Shown here: piece by piece, positions 26,077 to 34,082 of the stretch
How the letters are laid out: every line of letters begins with the position of its first letter
Numbering within the stretch: position 1 is the first letter of the stretch
Origin: Luteolibacter arcticus
Lineage (GTDB): Bacteria > Verrucomicrobiota > Verrucomicrobiia > Verrucomicrobiales > Akkermansiaceae
Direction of reading: 5' to 3'
Length of the DNA: 64,000 nt
NCBI RefSeq assembly: GCF_025950235.1
Contig: NZ_JAPDDT010000003.1
Location: 606,159-670,158, forward strand
Translations under genes and position numbers: made by a program
Notes under the pieces: model-generated
Database searches by the model: none
What the model was told of the DNA's origin: nothing
The model's input: only the letters and a program-made list of their open reading frames with translations

Positions 26077-26293
26077 TCCTAAATGGGGGAGATTATTCCA
26101 GATAAAAAAATAGATATGCGGGTGACAACCCAAAATGCCGGCACGAGTGGCAGCGATCACGGGCGTGATCCGTCATCTCAACTCTCCCGGCTCCCTTGGA
26201 AAGTCGGGCAGCCAGCCTGTTTCCCGCACCCCGGTGCCGATTTCCTTCCGCTTTCCATTTGTGCACCCCGCCGATCCACTTACTTTGGCCACG

Positions 26294-27025
26294 ATGAATG
26301 CACCCGACTTGAACCGCCGCAATTTCGTGAAGCTCTCCCTCGCCGCCGGTGCCGTGGCAGCCACCCCGTCCGCCTACGCGCAGGACAAGCCGGCCGGGTT
26401 TACCCTCCCCGCACTGCCTTACAAGGCCGCGGAACTGGAGCCGCACATCGATGCGAAGACGATGGAAATCCACCACGGCAAGCACCACCAGGCCTACATC
26501 ACCAATCTCAACACCGCGGTCGCCGCGAATGCCTACCTGCAGGGCAAGCCGATCGAAGACCTGGTGACCGGCCTCTCCAAGATGGAGGACGAAGCCGTCC
26601 GCGCGACCGTCCGCAACAACGCCGGCGGCCACTGGAATCACACGTTTTTCTGGGAAATCATGGCCCCCGCCGGCAAGGGCGGCGAGGCGGGCGACAAGCT
26701 CGCCGAGGCGATCAAGTCCGCCTTCGGCTCGATGGACGATTTCAAGAAGCTCTTCGGCGAGGCCGCGACCAAGCGCTTCGGCTCCGGCTGGGCCTGGCTG
26801 ATCGTGAAGGACGGCAAGCTCAAGGTGGTCAGCACACCGAATCAGGACAATCCGCTGATGAAGGGCATCGTCCCCGACAGCGACCTCGGCACCCCGATCC
26901 TAGGCCTGGATGTCTGGGAGCACGCCTACTACCTACACTACCAGAACCGCCGCCCGGACTACATCACCGCCTGGTGGAACGTCGTGAACTGGACCGAAGT
27001 CGAAAAGCGCTTCAGCAAGGCCTGA
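26294..27025 (+). CDS. sodA: Tat-exported superoxide dismutase (Fe/Mn type)
   Basis: 243-residue Fe/Mn superoxide dismutase, converting superoxide to peroxide and oxygen. The twin-arginine motif [17 protein letters not shown] at the N-terminus marks export of the folded enzyme. The core has [20 protein letters not shown], metal ligands in [15 protein letters not shown] and LDVWEHAYY, and FGSGWAWL. The start ATG at 26294 is just upstream of the Tat motif; a longer frame to 26135 is not needed. A periplasmic location is less usual for this family. It stands alone and is followed by a good intrinsic terminator. The symbol could equally be sodB. Confidence 0.9.
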   Translation: MNAPDLNRRNFVKLSLAAGAVAATPSAYAQDKPAGFTLPALPYKAAELEPHIDAKTMEIHHGKHHQAYITNLNTAVAANAYLQGKPIEDLVTGLSKMEDEAVRATVRNNAGGHWNHTFFWEIMAPAGKGGEAGDKLAEAIKSAFGSMDDFKKLFGEAATKRFGSGWAWLIVKDGKLKVVSTPNQDNPLMKGIVPDSDLGTPILGLDVWEHAYYLHYQNRRPDYITAWWNVVNWTEVEKRFSKA

Positions 27026-27148
27026 AGCCCCCAGAAGGCTGCTATCCAAGGGTACGTAGTCCCGCCTTCAGGCGGACAAGAACGATCCCTCGACCCCGCC
27101 CAAACCCTTCCCTAGGTCCAACCACCAAGCATCCCTCCTCTACCCCAG

Positions 27149-27181
27149 TCGCGTGGCCTTTCCGGTCGCGCGATTTTTTTT
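27149..27181 (+). terminator. Intrinsic terminator after the superoxide dismutase gene
   Basis: The stem tcgcgtggcc / ggtcgcgcga (27149-27158 and 27164-27173) has two wobble pairs and a 5-nt loop, followed by eight T residues (27174-27181). It ends shortly before the sigma factor start at 27221. Confidence 0.75.
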
Positions 27182-27220
27182 GTCCGGTTCCCCCGCCCCG
27201 CGGACAGTAGATTCCCAGAA

Positions 27221-28909
27221 ATGCCGGAACCCTCCGACGCGGATCTCCTCTCGGACTGGCTGAAACGCCAGCGCGAGCCGGCTTTTCACGCCCTCGTCGC
27301 CCGCTACGCCGGGCTCGTCCACATGGCGGCGATGCGGACCTGCGACGACGAAACGCTGGCCGCCGAGGCCTCCCAGCTCGCCTTCATCACTCTCGCCCGC
27401 AAGGCGAAATCCCTCCTCTCCCGCGGCTCGATCGCCGGCTGGCTGCACCTCACCGCCGTGATGCATGCCAAGAACCTGCTCCGCCAGCACCGGCGCGAAT
27501 CCCGCAAACGCCAACTCCTGCGCACGCACATGGACACTTCCCCGCCCGACCATGCCGCCGAGGCCTGGAAGCACATGCAGCCGGTGCTCGATGAGGCGCT
27601 CGCCGCCCTCTCCTCCAGCGACCGCGAGGCGCTGCTGCTCCGCTTCTACCGCTCGCTCAGCGTGAAGGAGATCGCCGCCGCGCTGGGCATCGCCACCGAT
27701 GCCGCCCAAAAGCGGCTCGACCGCGCCACCGAGCGGCTGCGCCAGCAGCTTGCCCGCCGCGGCTGCCAGGTCGGCGGTTCGCTGGGTGCCGCCATGCTCG
27801 CCGGGCTGGGCGCCGATGCACAGGCCGTGGTGCCCGGCATTTCCACTCTCGCTTCCAAGGCCCTCGCCGCCAGTGCGGCGGGCGGCGCCTCCACTCTCGC
27901 CACCATTACATTCATAGCCATGACCAAGAAAACCGCCATCACCGCGGGTGCTGCGCTCCTGCTCGCCGGAGCCGGAGCCATCGCCTTCATCAACCGCGAC
28001 TCGGAGAAACCCGCCGGGGACGCCTTGGCATCCACCGCCGGCAAGTCCGGCCCGGCTGGCTCCGGCGGCCTCGCACCGACCGACGAAGCCGCCCGCGCCC
28101 CGAAGGCCAAGCCCCGCGACCCGGCGGAGAATCCCGACCTCGTCTCGAAGTACGGCGAATCCCGTACCAATCTATCCAAGCACGTGGCCATCAATGTGAT
28201 CGGCCTCTTCGAGGACGGCGTGGAGATGGGTGAAATGGCCACCTCCGGCCAATTTGCCAATGCCTTCGGTGGTCCGCGCCGCACGCTGCAATCGCTCGGC
28301 GGACTCAATGGCAAGCTCAACCTGACCGACGAACAGAAGGACCAGGCCGCCGCCATGATGGTGGAGTATCAAAAGCGCGAGATCACCCGCTCCAAGGAAA
28401 CCATCGAGCGCCTGAAGAAGGATCCCACCGCGCTGATGAAGCTGATGCTCGCCAGCGACTCATTCTCCCGCGGCGAAATCACCGAGGAAGAATACAAACA
28501 GGCGCAGCTTGCCTCCGGCGATGATCTCAAGGGCGTGATGAACCCGCTTGATCGCGACAACCTCCGTGGCCAACCATTGAAGGACGAGCAATTCGTCAAG
28601 GATTTCGGCGCCGTGCTCGATCCCGCACAGACCGAGACCTTCCAGCGCGAGGTGACCGAGCAGGAGTCCCGCGAGGCCACCGGCGATGGCAAGGGCATCG
28701 CGAACATGCCCTCGATGGAACTGGAGAAACTCGATAGCACCATCACCTCCGCCAAGAAGTTCACCACCGGCATGAAGAGCATGATGGAAGGCATGGGCGG
28801 ACTCCAGGACCTCGGCCCGATCATGGATCAGCAGCGCAAGGCCCGCGAAGCCGCAGCCCAGGAAGGCGGAGCGCAGCAAGGCGGAACCCAGGAAGGCGCG
28901 GAGAAATAA
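27221..28909 (+). CDS. ECF sigma factor fused to a membrane-anchored C-terminal domain
   Basis: 562-residue protein. Residues 1 to about 180 are a sigma-70 family ECF factor: region 2 with HALVARYAGLVHMAAMRTC and ASQLAFITLARKA, and region 4 with SSSDREALLLRFYRSLSV and IAAALGIATDAAQKRL. An Ala/Gly-rich hydrophobic region (about 185-235) and a membrane segment (AITAGAALLLAGAGAIAFI, about 238-256) follow, then a roughly 300-residue extracytoplasmic part rich in helices (LNLTDEQKDQAAAMMVEYQKRE) ending in a Gln/Gly-rich tail. The fusion implies a sigma factor tethered to, and controlled through, the membrane. It is flanked by intrinsic terminators, so it is monocistronic. Confidence 0.87.
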   Translation: MPEPSDADLLSDWLKRQREPAFHALVARYAGLVHMAAMRTCDDETLAAEASQLAFITLARKAKSLLSRGSIAGWLHLTAVMHAKNLLRQHRRESRKRQLLRTHMDTSPPDHAAEAWKHMQPVLDEALAALSSSDREALLLRFYRSLSVKEIAAALGIATDAAQKRLDRATERLRQQLARRGCQVGGSLGAAMLAGLGADAQAVVPGISTLASKALAASAAGGASTLATITFIAMTKKTAITAGAALLLAGAGAIAFINRDSEKPAGDALASTAGKSGPAGSGGLAPTDEAARAPKAKPRDPAENPDLVSKYGESRTNLSKHVAINVIGLFEDGVEMGEMATSGQFANAFGGPRRTLQSLGGLNGKLNLTDEQKDQAAAMMVEYQKREITRSKETIERLKKDPTALMKLMLASDSFSRGEITEEEYKQAQLASGDDLKGVMNPLDRDNLRGQPLKDEQFVKDFGAVLDPAQTETFQREVTEQESREATGDGKGIANMPSMELEKLDSTITSAKKFTTGMKSMMEGMGGLQDLGPIMDQQRKAREAAAQEGGAQQGGTQEGAEK

Positions 28910-28944
28910 GGCAAAGCGCCCGGCGGATTTCCTCCCCACCCTCT

Positions 28945-29004
28945 GCCGCATCCGGAGACAACGGGAAACCTCCCATCCCGCCTCCGGGTGCGGCGTCTTT
29001 TTTT
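28945..29004 (+). terminator. Intrinsic terminator after the sigma factor gene
   Basis: A 13-bp stem, gccgcatccggag (28945-28957) with ctccgggtgcggc (28982-28994), contains one wobble pair and a 24-nt loop, and is followed by a run of seven T residues. Confidence 0.8.
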
Positions 29005-29113
29005 CGAGCGCACGGCGTGGATCCCCTCGGATTGTGGAGGCCCATTTCAGCTATCGAGGGAAGACAACCTCTCCCGTATCGCGGCCCTTCAGGCCGCCAT
29101 TGCCCCCGTCACG

Positions 29114-29137
29114 AAAAACCCCGGGCGCTGCCCGGGG
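29114..29137 (-). terminator. Intrinsic terminator for the minus-strand HtrA-like pair
   Basis: A perfect stem CCCCGGGC / GCCCGGGG (29119-29126 and 29130-29137) with a 3-nt loop is followed on the minus strand by TTTTT. It lies about 140 bases beyond the stop at 29280. Confidence 0.75.
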
Positions 29138-29159
29138 CTGAGGAATCGCGCACCGTTGG

Positions 29160-29275
29160 CGCTTCGTAGCGGAACGACTTCGTCGTTTCGGCGGGTGCAG
29201 ATGTAGTGGTTTGAAAGCCGTCGACTTGCCGATGCGGACCGTCGCCTGCCGGAACGGCGCAGCCGTTACGCTACC
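29160..29275. repeat. Imperfect palindromes of the cggaacg type
   Basis: Two imperfect hairpin motifs occur: cggaacgac-ttc-gtcgtttcg near 29170, and cggaacggcgcagccgttac near 29250, the latter running into ctacc. They look like members of a dispersed palindromic family in the 3' spacer of the degenerate HtrA gene. Confidence 0.45.
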
Positions 29276-29279
29276 AAGC

Positions 29280-30536
29280 TCACTCCTCCAACCCGTCCAT
29301 CTCAGCGCGCATGCGCTCCATCAGCAGCTCCATCTCCTCCAGATGATGGCGGAGATTCTCGGCGGCTCCCGGCGGTGCGGGAATGGCGCGCGGAACGCGT
29401 CGCTGGGGCGGCAGGTTTTGGCCGACTTGCTGGCGGCGCGCCTGCTCCTCCTGCTCCATCGCCGCCTCGGCCACCTCGACGGAGACCGGGTTGCGGGACA
29501 GCAGATCGACGATGTGCTTGGCCGGGATCACGAAGCTGCGCGTGCGGTCGGCGCGGGCGATGGAAATGCCGACGAGATTGCCATCCAGATCCACCACCGG
29601 TCCGCCGCATTGCTCGCGGCCGACGCGCAGGTCAGTCTGGATCGCGCTGGGGAAGCCTTCGCGGACCACGCTGAGCGCCTTTTCATCATCGCCCATGCGC
29701 TCCATCTGGCGCAGGCGGCCATTGGGAAACTCGGGGTAGTCGACATTCCGCTCCTTCAGCTCGGCGCTGGCGGTGGCCTCCGCGCCCTTGCGGTTGTAGC
29801 GGACCTCCACCTTGTCGCCGGGACGATAGCCGGAAAGCACCGACTTGAGCTCGATCAGCCCGCCCACCGGGCGTCCGCTGATCGCCAGGATCAGGTCGCC
29901 TTTCTCAAGGCCGGCAGCATCGGCCGCGCTGCCCTTTTCGACACTCTCGATGCGCAGGCCCTTGGCCGGCGGGTCGGTATTGGCGATCACGCCGAGGAAC
30001 GCCTGGTCCTTTTCCCGCAGCGAGCGCGCCTCCACGGCCACGACGCCCACGCTGACCGGCGTGTCATCCGGCGACGCGGCGACAAGGAAACGGCCGATCT
30101 TCGGCGCTTCCCGCGGGGTAAGCTTCACCGGCTGGTAATTCGCGCCCTGAAGCTGGAGCAGCGCGAGATCTTCATCCTGATACACGCCGAGCACGGTGGC
30201 CGTGGCAGTGGCACCATCGCCGCCCACGACCTGGATCGGGCCGCGCGCCATGGCGATTTCGCTCCACTTGGTGAGCGCCTTGGACCCGTCTTGGACGATC
30301 GTGCCATAGGCGACGGAGCGCTTGCCGCGCCCGGTATCGGCCCACACCCAGACGGTGGACGGGACCACCGGGCGCACGGCCGGGCGCACGGCATCGATGA
30401 ACTCGATTGCCTGGCGCTGGACAATTTCCGCTTCCTCCGGGCGCATCAGCGGCACCTCGCCGCGGCCTGGGCCTTGGGCGAGCGCGCCGGCCAGCAGGGC
30501 GGCGTGGAATGCGGTCGCGAGAAGACTCGTTTTCAT
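29280..30536 (-). CDS. HtrA-like pseudoprotease with PDZ domain inserted in the protease fold
   Basis: 418-residue exported protein (signal peptide MKTSLLATAFHAALLAGALAQG). It resembles trypsin-like HtrA proteins but lacks the catalytic triad: the TAAH position reads LTKWSE, the Asp strand DEDLALLQL is kept, and the GDSGG position reads EQCGGP with Cys for Ser. The PDZ segment (IANTDPPAKGLRIESVEKG ... GDLILAISGRPV) lies between the Asp strand and the EQCGGP/FVIPAKHI segment, so it interrupts the protease barrel. A Gln/Arg-rich, helical C-terminus follows. It lies 26 bases downstream of the active-looking HtrA paralogue, so probably a regulatory or scaffolding partner. An upstream start at 30566 was rejected. 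Confidence 0.82.
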   Translation of the reverse strand: MKTSLLATAFHAALLAGALAQGPGRGEVPLMRPEEAEIVQRQAIEFIDAVRPAVRPVVPSTVWVWADTGRGKRSVAYGTIVQDGSKALTKWSEIAMARGPIQVVGGDGATATATVLGVYQDEDLALLQLQGANYQPVKLTPREAPKIGRFLVAASPDDTPVSVGVVAVEARSLREKDQAFLGVIANTDPPAKGLRIESVEKGSAADAAGLEKGDLILAISGRPVGGLIELKSVLSGYRPGDKVEVRYNRKGAEATASAELKERNVDYPEFPNGRLRQMERMGDDEKALSVVREGFPSAIQTDLRVGREQCGGPVVDLDGNLVGISIARADRTRSFVIPAKHIVDLLSRNPVSVEVAEAAMEQEEQARRQQVGQNLPPQRRVPRAIPAPPGAAENLRHHLEEMELLMERMRAEMDGLEE

Positions 30537-30562
30537 AATGATGGGACGAAAATCGTTCAGAT

Positions 30563-31549
30563 TCACTTGATCTGGTTCTGTTGCTTCAATTCAACCTCGA
30601 GATCGAGGGACTTGCCGGCACGCCGGATGCCAATGGCCACCTTGTCGCCGGCTTGTTTCTTGGCGAGATAGATCATCAGGGCGCGGCCATCGCGGATCTT
30701 CTTGCCTTCCACGCTTTCGAGCACGTCACCCGGACGCAGGCCGGCCTTCGAAGCATGCTCGGAGACACTGGCGATCATGATGCCCCCGCCGCTGACCGGC
30801 AGGCCGAGCTCGATGCCCATGACGGCCCGCTCCGGATTGAGCATCGGGTCCATCTGGAGGCGGCCCCAGACCTCTCCGGCCTGGAGGCGGTCCCAGTCTT
30901 CCTTGAAGCCGTCCACGCCCGCGTGGTTGTTGTTCTTCAAGGCATCGCCGATCGACGAGTTGATGCCGATCACCTTGCCTTCGAGATCGAAAAGCGGCCC
31001 ACCGGAGTCACCGCCGATCAGCGTGCAGTCGGTCGTGAGGAAGTTCCCGGGACCATCCGACACCACCGAGCCGAAGCGGACCGGCGGCGTGCGGGCAGGA
31101 TCGAATCCCGTCGAGTGCCCCATCGCGATGACCCAGTCGCCGGCCTGGAGCGGCTTCGATTCGCCACGCTCCATGAACGGCCACGGGCCCTTGTCCTCGA
31201 TCTGCACCATGCCGATGTCCTTCGACAGGTTCGCGCCCAGGACCTTGCCCTTCACCTGCTTGCCGTCGGGAAAGACCACCGTCACCTCCTCCGCGCCCTC
31301 GATGACGTGGGCGGCAGTGAGAATGAGGCCGTCGGCAGACGTGATCACGCCGGAACCGGAGGCACCGCTTTCCTCGGAAATGAGGGCCACGGTGGACTTC
31401 ATCGCCTTCTCCGCGACGGCGGCAATTTTGCCTTCAAGCTTGCGAATGTCCTCGATCGAGCCCACGGGCTCTCGCGACCACACTGGCTGCAACAAGGCGA
31501 GGGCCAGAACGGCTCCCGCCACTCCATGGAAAAATCTCGGATGCTTCAT
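30563..31549 (-). CDS. HtrA/DegP-like serine protease with one PDZ domain
   Basis: 328-residue secreted or periplasmic quality-control protease. A signal peptide (MKHPRFFHGVAGAVLALALLQPVWS) precedes a trypsin-like domain with an intact triad: His in LILTAAHVIEGAE, Asp in KDIGMVQIED, Ser in IGGDSGGPLFD. A single C-terminal PDZ domain follows (ELGLPVSGGGIMIASVSEH ... AGLRPGDVLESVEGKKI). The ATG at 31549 is chosen at the signal peptide; upstream codons overlap the divergent PBP promoter zone. It is first in a two-gene operon with the degenerate paralogue. Confidence 0.9.
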   Translation of the reverse strand: MKHPRFFHGVAGAVLALALLQPVWSREPVGSIEDIRKLEGKIAAVAEKAMKSTVALISEESGASGSGVITSADGLILTAAHVIEGAEEVTVVFPDGKQVKGKVLGANLSKDIGMVQIEDKGPWPFMERGESKPLQAGDWVIAMGHSTGFDPARTPPVRFGSVVSDGPGNFLTTDCTLIGGDSGGPLFDLEGKVIGINSSIGDALKNNNHAGVDGFKEDWDRLQAGEVWGRLQMDPMLNPERAVMGIELGLPVSGGGIMIASVSEHASKAGLRPGDVLESVEGKKIRDGRALMIYLAKKQAGDKVAIGIRRAGKSLDLEVELKQQNQIK

Positions 31550-31649
31550 CGCTTTCTCACACAGCACAGCGACACGCACAGTCACCTTTGTTTGAGGTGC
31601 GATATCGCCATCGCCTCCGCGCACCATCCGCGCTAAGTTCCCCACGTCC

Positions 31650-34031
31650 ATGCCGAAATCATCCCCGAAGGACCCCGGCAGCCCAACCGGAAAAATTTCC
31701 GACAAGCGCTCGTCCAATCGTAACAAGCCTGAAACGCCAAAGAAATCCGTCGGTCTCGGCACGGTCATCCTGTTCTGGCCGTTCCTGCTTTTTCACGGAA
31801 TCATTAAGCCGCTGCCCGGGTTCCTGCGGCTGCCGCTGCGGATCCTCGGCGATCCGGCGATTGCGGGACTTTACGCAGGTCTCGTCATGGGGATCTTTTA
31901 CTTCGTCCGCGCCCAGCCCTTCGACATGACGAAAGTCGCGGAAATGCCGGAGCGCACGGTGGTTTTCGACCGCACCGGCCAGGAACTCGGCCGCATCCAC
32001 GGGGAAAAGCGCGACGTGATCCGCGTCGAGGACGTCTCGCAGGACTTCATTTTCGCGATCCTCGCCCGCGAGGACAAACGCTTCTACAAGCACGGCGGCG
32101 TGGACTGGGTCGGCGTCGGCCGCGCGGTCGTGGAGAATGTGAAACGCGGCGGCAGGGCCCAGGGCGCCTCGACCCTGACCATGCAGCTTGCGCGCAATAG
32201 CTTCCCGCTGAAATCCAAGTGGCTCGATTTCTCGGACAAGATCCAGGAACTCGACCGCAAGTTGCTGGAAACCGCGGTCTCCTACCGGATCGAGTCGACC
32301 TACACGAAGGAGGAGATCCTGCAGCACTACGTGAACCGGATTTTCTGGGGTCACCAGATCCGCGGCATCGAGGAGGCCTCGCGCACCTACTTCGAAAAGC
32401 ACGCGAAAGACCTGACGCTGTCCGAATCCGCACTGCTTGCCGGCATCGTCCGCGGCCCGAATGCCTTCTCGCCCTTCGTCGACGCCGAGAAGGCGATCCG
32501 CGAGCGGAACACCGTGCTCGACCGGATGTCTTCCGACGAACTCAAGTTCGTCACCAAGGAACAAGCCGAGGAAGCCAAGAAGGAGCCGATTTCCATCCGC
32601 CCCGAATGGCGGCGCATTTTCCACGACAGCTACGCGATGGATTCGATCCGCCGCGAACTGGAGCGCATCCTGGAGGAAGAAAACATCGAGCTCGGCGGCC
32701 TGCAGATCACCACGACGATCGACCACCGGATCCAGAAGAAGGCCGAGGAGGCGCTGGAAGCGAAGCTGCGCGAGATCGAGCGCAAGCCCGGCTACGCGCA
32801 CCAGACGCGTGCGGCGTGGAACGAGCTACCCGATGGCAAGCCACGGCCCGAGTATCTGCAAGGCAGCGTGGTCGCCATCGAGAACCTCACCGGCGCGGTC
32901 CTCGCGATCGTCGGTGGCCGCGATGCCGATGAGTCGAAATTCAACCGCGCGCTCCAAGGCCGCCGCCAGATCGGCTCGGTCTTCAAGCCCTTCGTCTATC
33001 TCGCAGGCTTCGACACCGGCATCCGCCCGAGCACGTTGATCAGCGACGGCCCCATCTCGCGCGGCGAAATCCGCGGCGCGGGCAACTGGCGGCCGCAGAA
33101 TTCCGATGGCAAATTCGGCGGTGATCTGCCTGCCTCCACCGGCTTGATCCGCTCGCGCAACACCATGTCGGTGCGCGTCGGCAATCGCGCCGGCGTCGAC
33201 AAGGTGGCGGATGTCGCGCTCTCCGTCGGCTTCGAAATGCCGATGCCGAAGCTGCCGACGTCGTATCTCGGCGCGTGGGAAGCGACGACCTACGAAGTGG
33301 CCTCGGCCTACACCGTCTTCCCTAACAGCGGCGTCCGCTACGCACCGCGCCTGATCAAGGAGATCCGGGACCGCACCGGCAATGTGGTGTGGCCGGAGAA
33401 AGGCGACTCGCCCTACATTTCCTATGAAGCCGTGAACGCGGGCTCCGCGTGGAGCGTCTCGAACATCCTGCGCGAAGTCACCACCCGCGGCACCGCGGCC
33501 TCGATCAAGGGGCTCGGCTTCAACAAGCCATGCGGCGGCAAGACCGGCACCACCAACGACTACAAGGACGCGTGGTTCGCCGGCTATACTTCCAGCATCA
33601 CCTGCGCGGTCTGGGTCGGCCTCGACACGCCGAAGAAGACCATCGACAAGGGCTACGGCTCCACCCTCGCCCTGCCGGTGTGGGTCGAGGTGATGAAGAC
33701 CGCCGACAAGCTCGGCTACAAGGCGGAGGGCCTGAAGTCGCAGCTTTCGTTCGTCGAGTGCCGCCTCTGCCGCTCATCCGGCAAGCGTGCCACCGCCGGC
33801 TGCGAAGCGGCTCAGGAAGCCTACACCGACAATGTCCCGAAAGACATCGTGCCCGCCGAGAATGACCTCTGCCCGGATCACCCGGCCAAGGCCCTGGCGG
33901 TGGGCGAGGAAGAAACGGAATCCGAAACTCCGCCGAAAGCGCTGCCGCTGGACGAAAGTAGCCCTATTCCCGAAGAAATGGAACCCGAGGTGCTGCGAGC
34001 GATCCCGGTCGATGAAGGCGAAGTCCAGTAG
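31650..34031 (+). CDS. Class A penicillin-binding protein (bifunctional)
   Basis: 793-residue peptidoglycan polymerase and crosslinker. A basic cytoplasmic N-terminus and membrane segment (about 70-90) are followed by a GT51 glycosyltransferase domain with AREDKRFYKHGGVD, GASTLTMQLARN, RKLLETAVSYRIE, EEILQHYVNRIFWG and RGPNAFSPF. The transpeptidase domain has all three motifs: SVFK (nucleophile Ser near residue 443), SRN and GKTGTT. A C-terminal extension of about 120 residues carries cysteines (CRLC, C) and an acidic Glu/Pro-rich tail. It is followed after 51 bases by a second, degenerate PBP. It is divergent from the HtrA pair. Confidence 0.93.
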   Translation: MPKSSPKDPGSPTGKISDKRSSNRNKPETPKKSVGLGTVILFWPFLLFHGIIKPLPGFLRLPLRILGDPAIAGLYAGLVMGIFYFVRAQPFDMTKVAEMPERTVVFDRTGQELGRIHGEKRDVIRVEDVSQDFIFAILAREDKRFYKHGGVDWVGVGRAVVENVKRGGRAQGASTLTMQLARNSFPLKSKWLDFSDKIQELDRKLLETAVSYRIESTYTKEEILQHYVNRIFWGHQIRGIEEASRTYFEKHAKDLTLSESALLAGIVRGPNAFSPFVDAEKAIRERNTVLDRMSSDELKFVTKEQAEEAKKEPISIRPEWRRIFHDSYAMDSIRRELERILEEENIELGGLQITTTIDHRIQKKAEEALEAKLREIERKPGYAHQTRAAWNELPDGKPRPEYLQGSVVAIENLTGAVLAIVGGRDADESKFNRALQGRRQIGSVFKPFVYLAGFDTGIRPSTLISDGPISRGEIRGAGNWRPQNSDGKFGGDLPASTGLIRSRNTMSVRVGNRAGVDKVADVALSVGFEMPMPKLPTSYLGAWEATTYEVASAYTVFPNSGVRYAPRLIKEIRDRTGNVVWPEKGDSPYISYEAVNAGSAWSVSNILREVTTRGTAASIKGLGFNKPCGGKTGTTNDYKDAWFAGYTSSITCAVWVGLDTPKKTIDKGYGSTLALPVWVEVMKTADKLGYKAEGLKSQLSFVECRLCRSSGKRATAGCEAAQEAYTDNVPKDIVPAENDLCPDHPAKALAVGEEETESETPPKALPLDESSPIPEEMEPEVLRAIPVDEGEVQ

Positions 34032-34040
34032 CCGTCGTTC

Positions 34041-34079
34041 CAGTCTTGAGTCTTGCGTCTTGAAGTCTTCTGTCTCCCC
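34041..34079. repeat. Second copy of the creB-creC spacer repeat
   Basis: The stretch containing cttgcgtcttgaagtcttct matches the right half of the inverted repeat at 7934-7952 and its surroundings. As in creBC, it lies immediately before the start codon of the second gene of a pair. Confidence 0.75.
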
Positions 34080-34082
34080 CTC

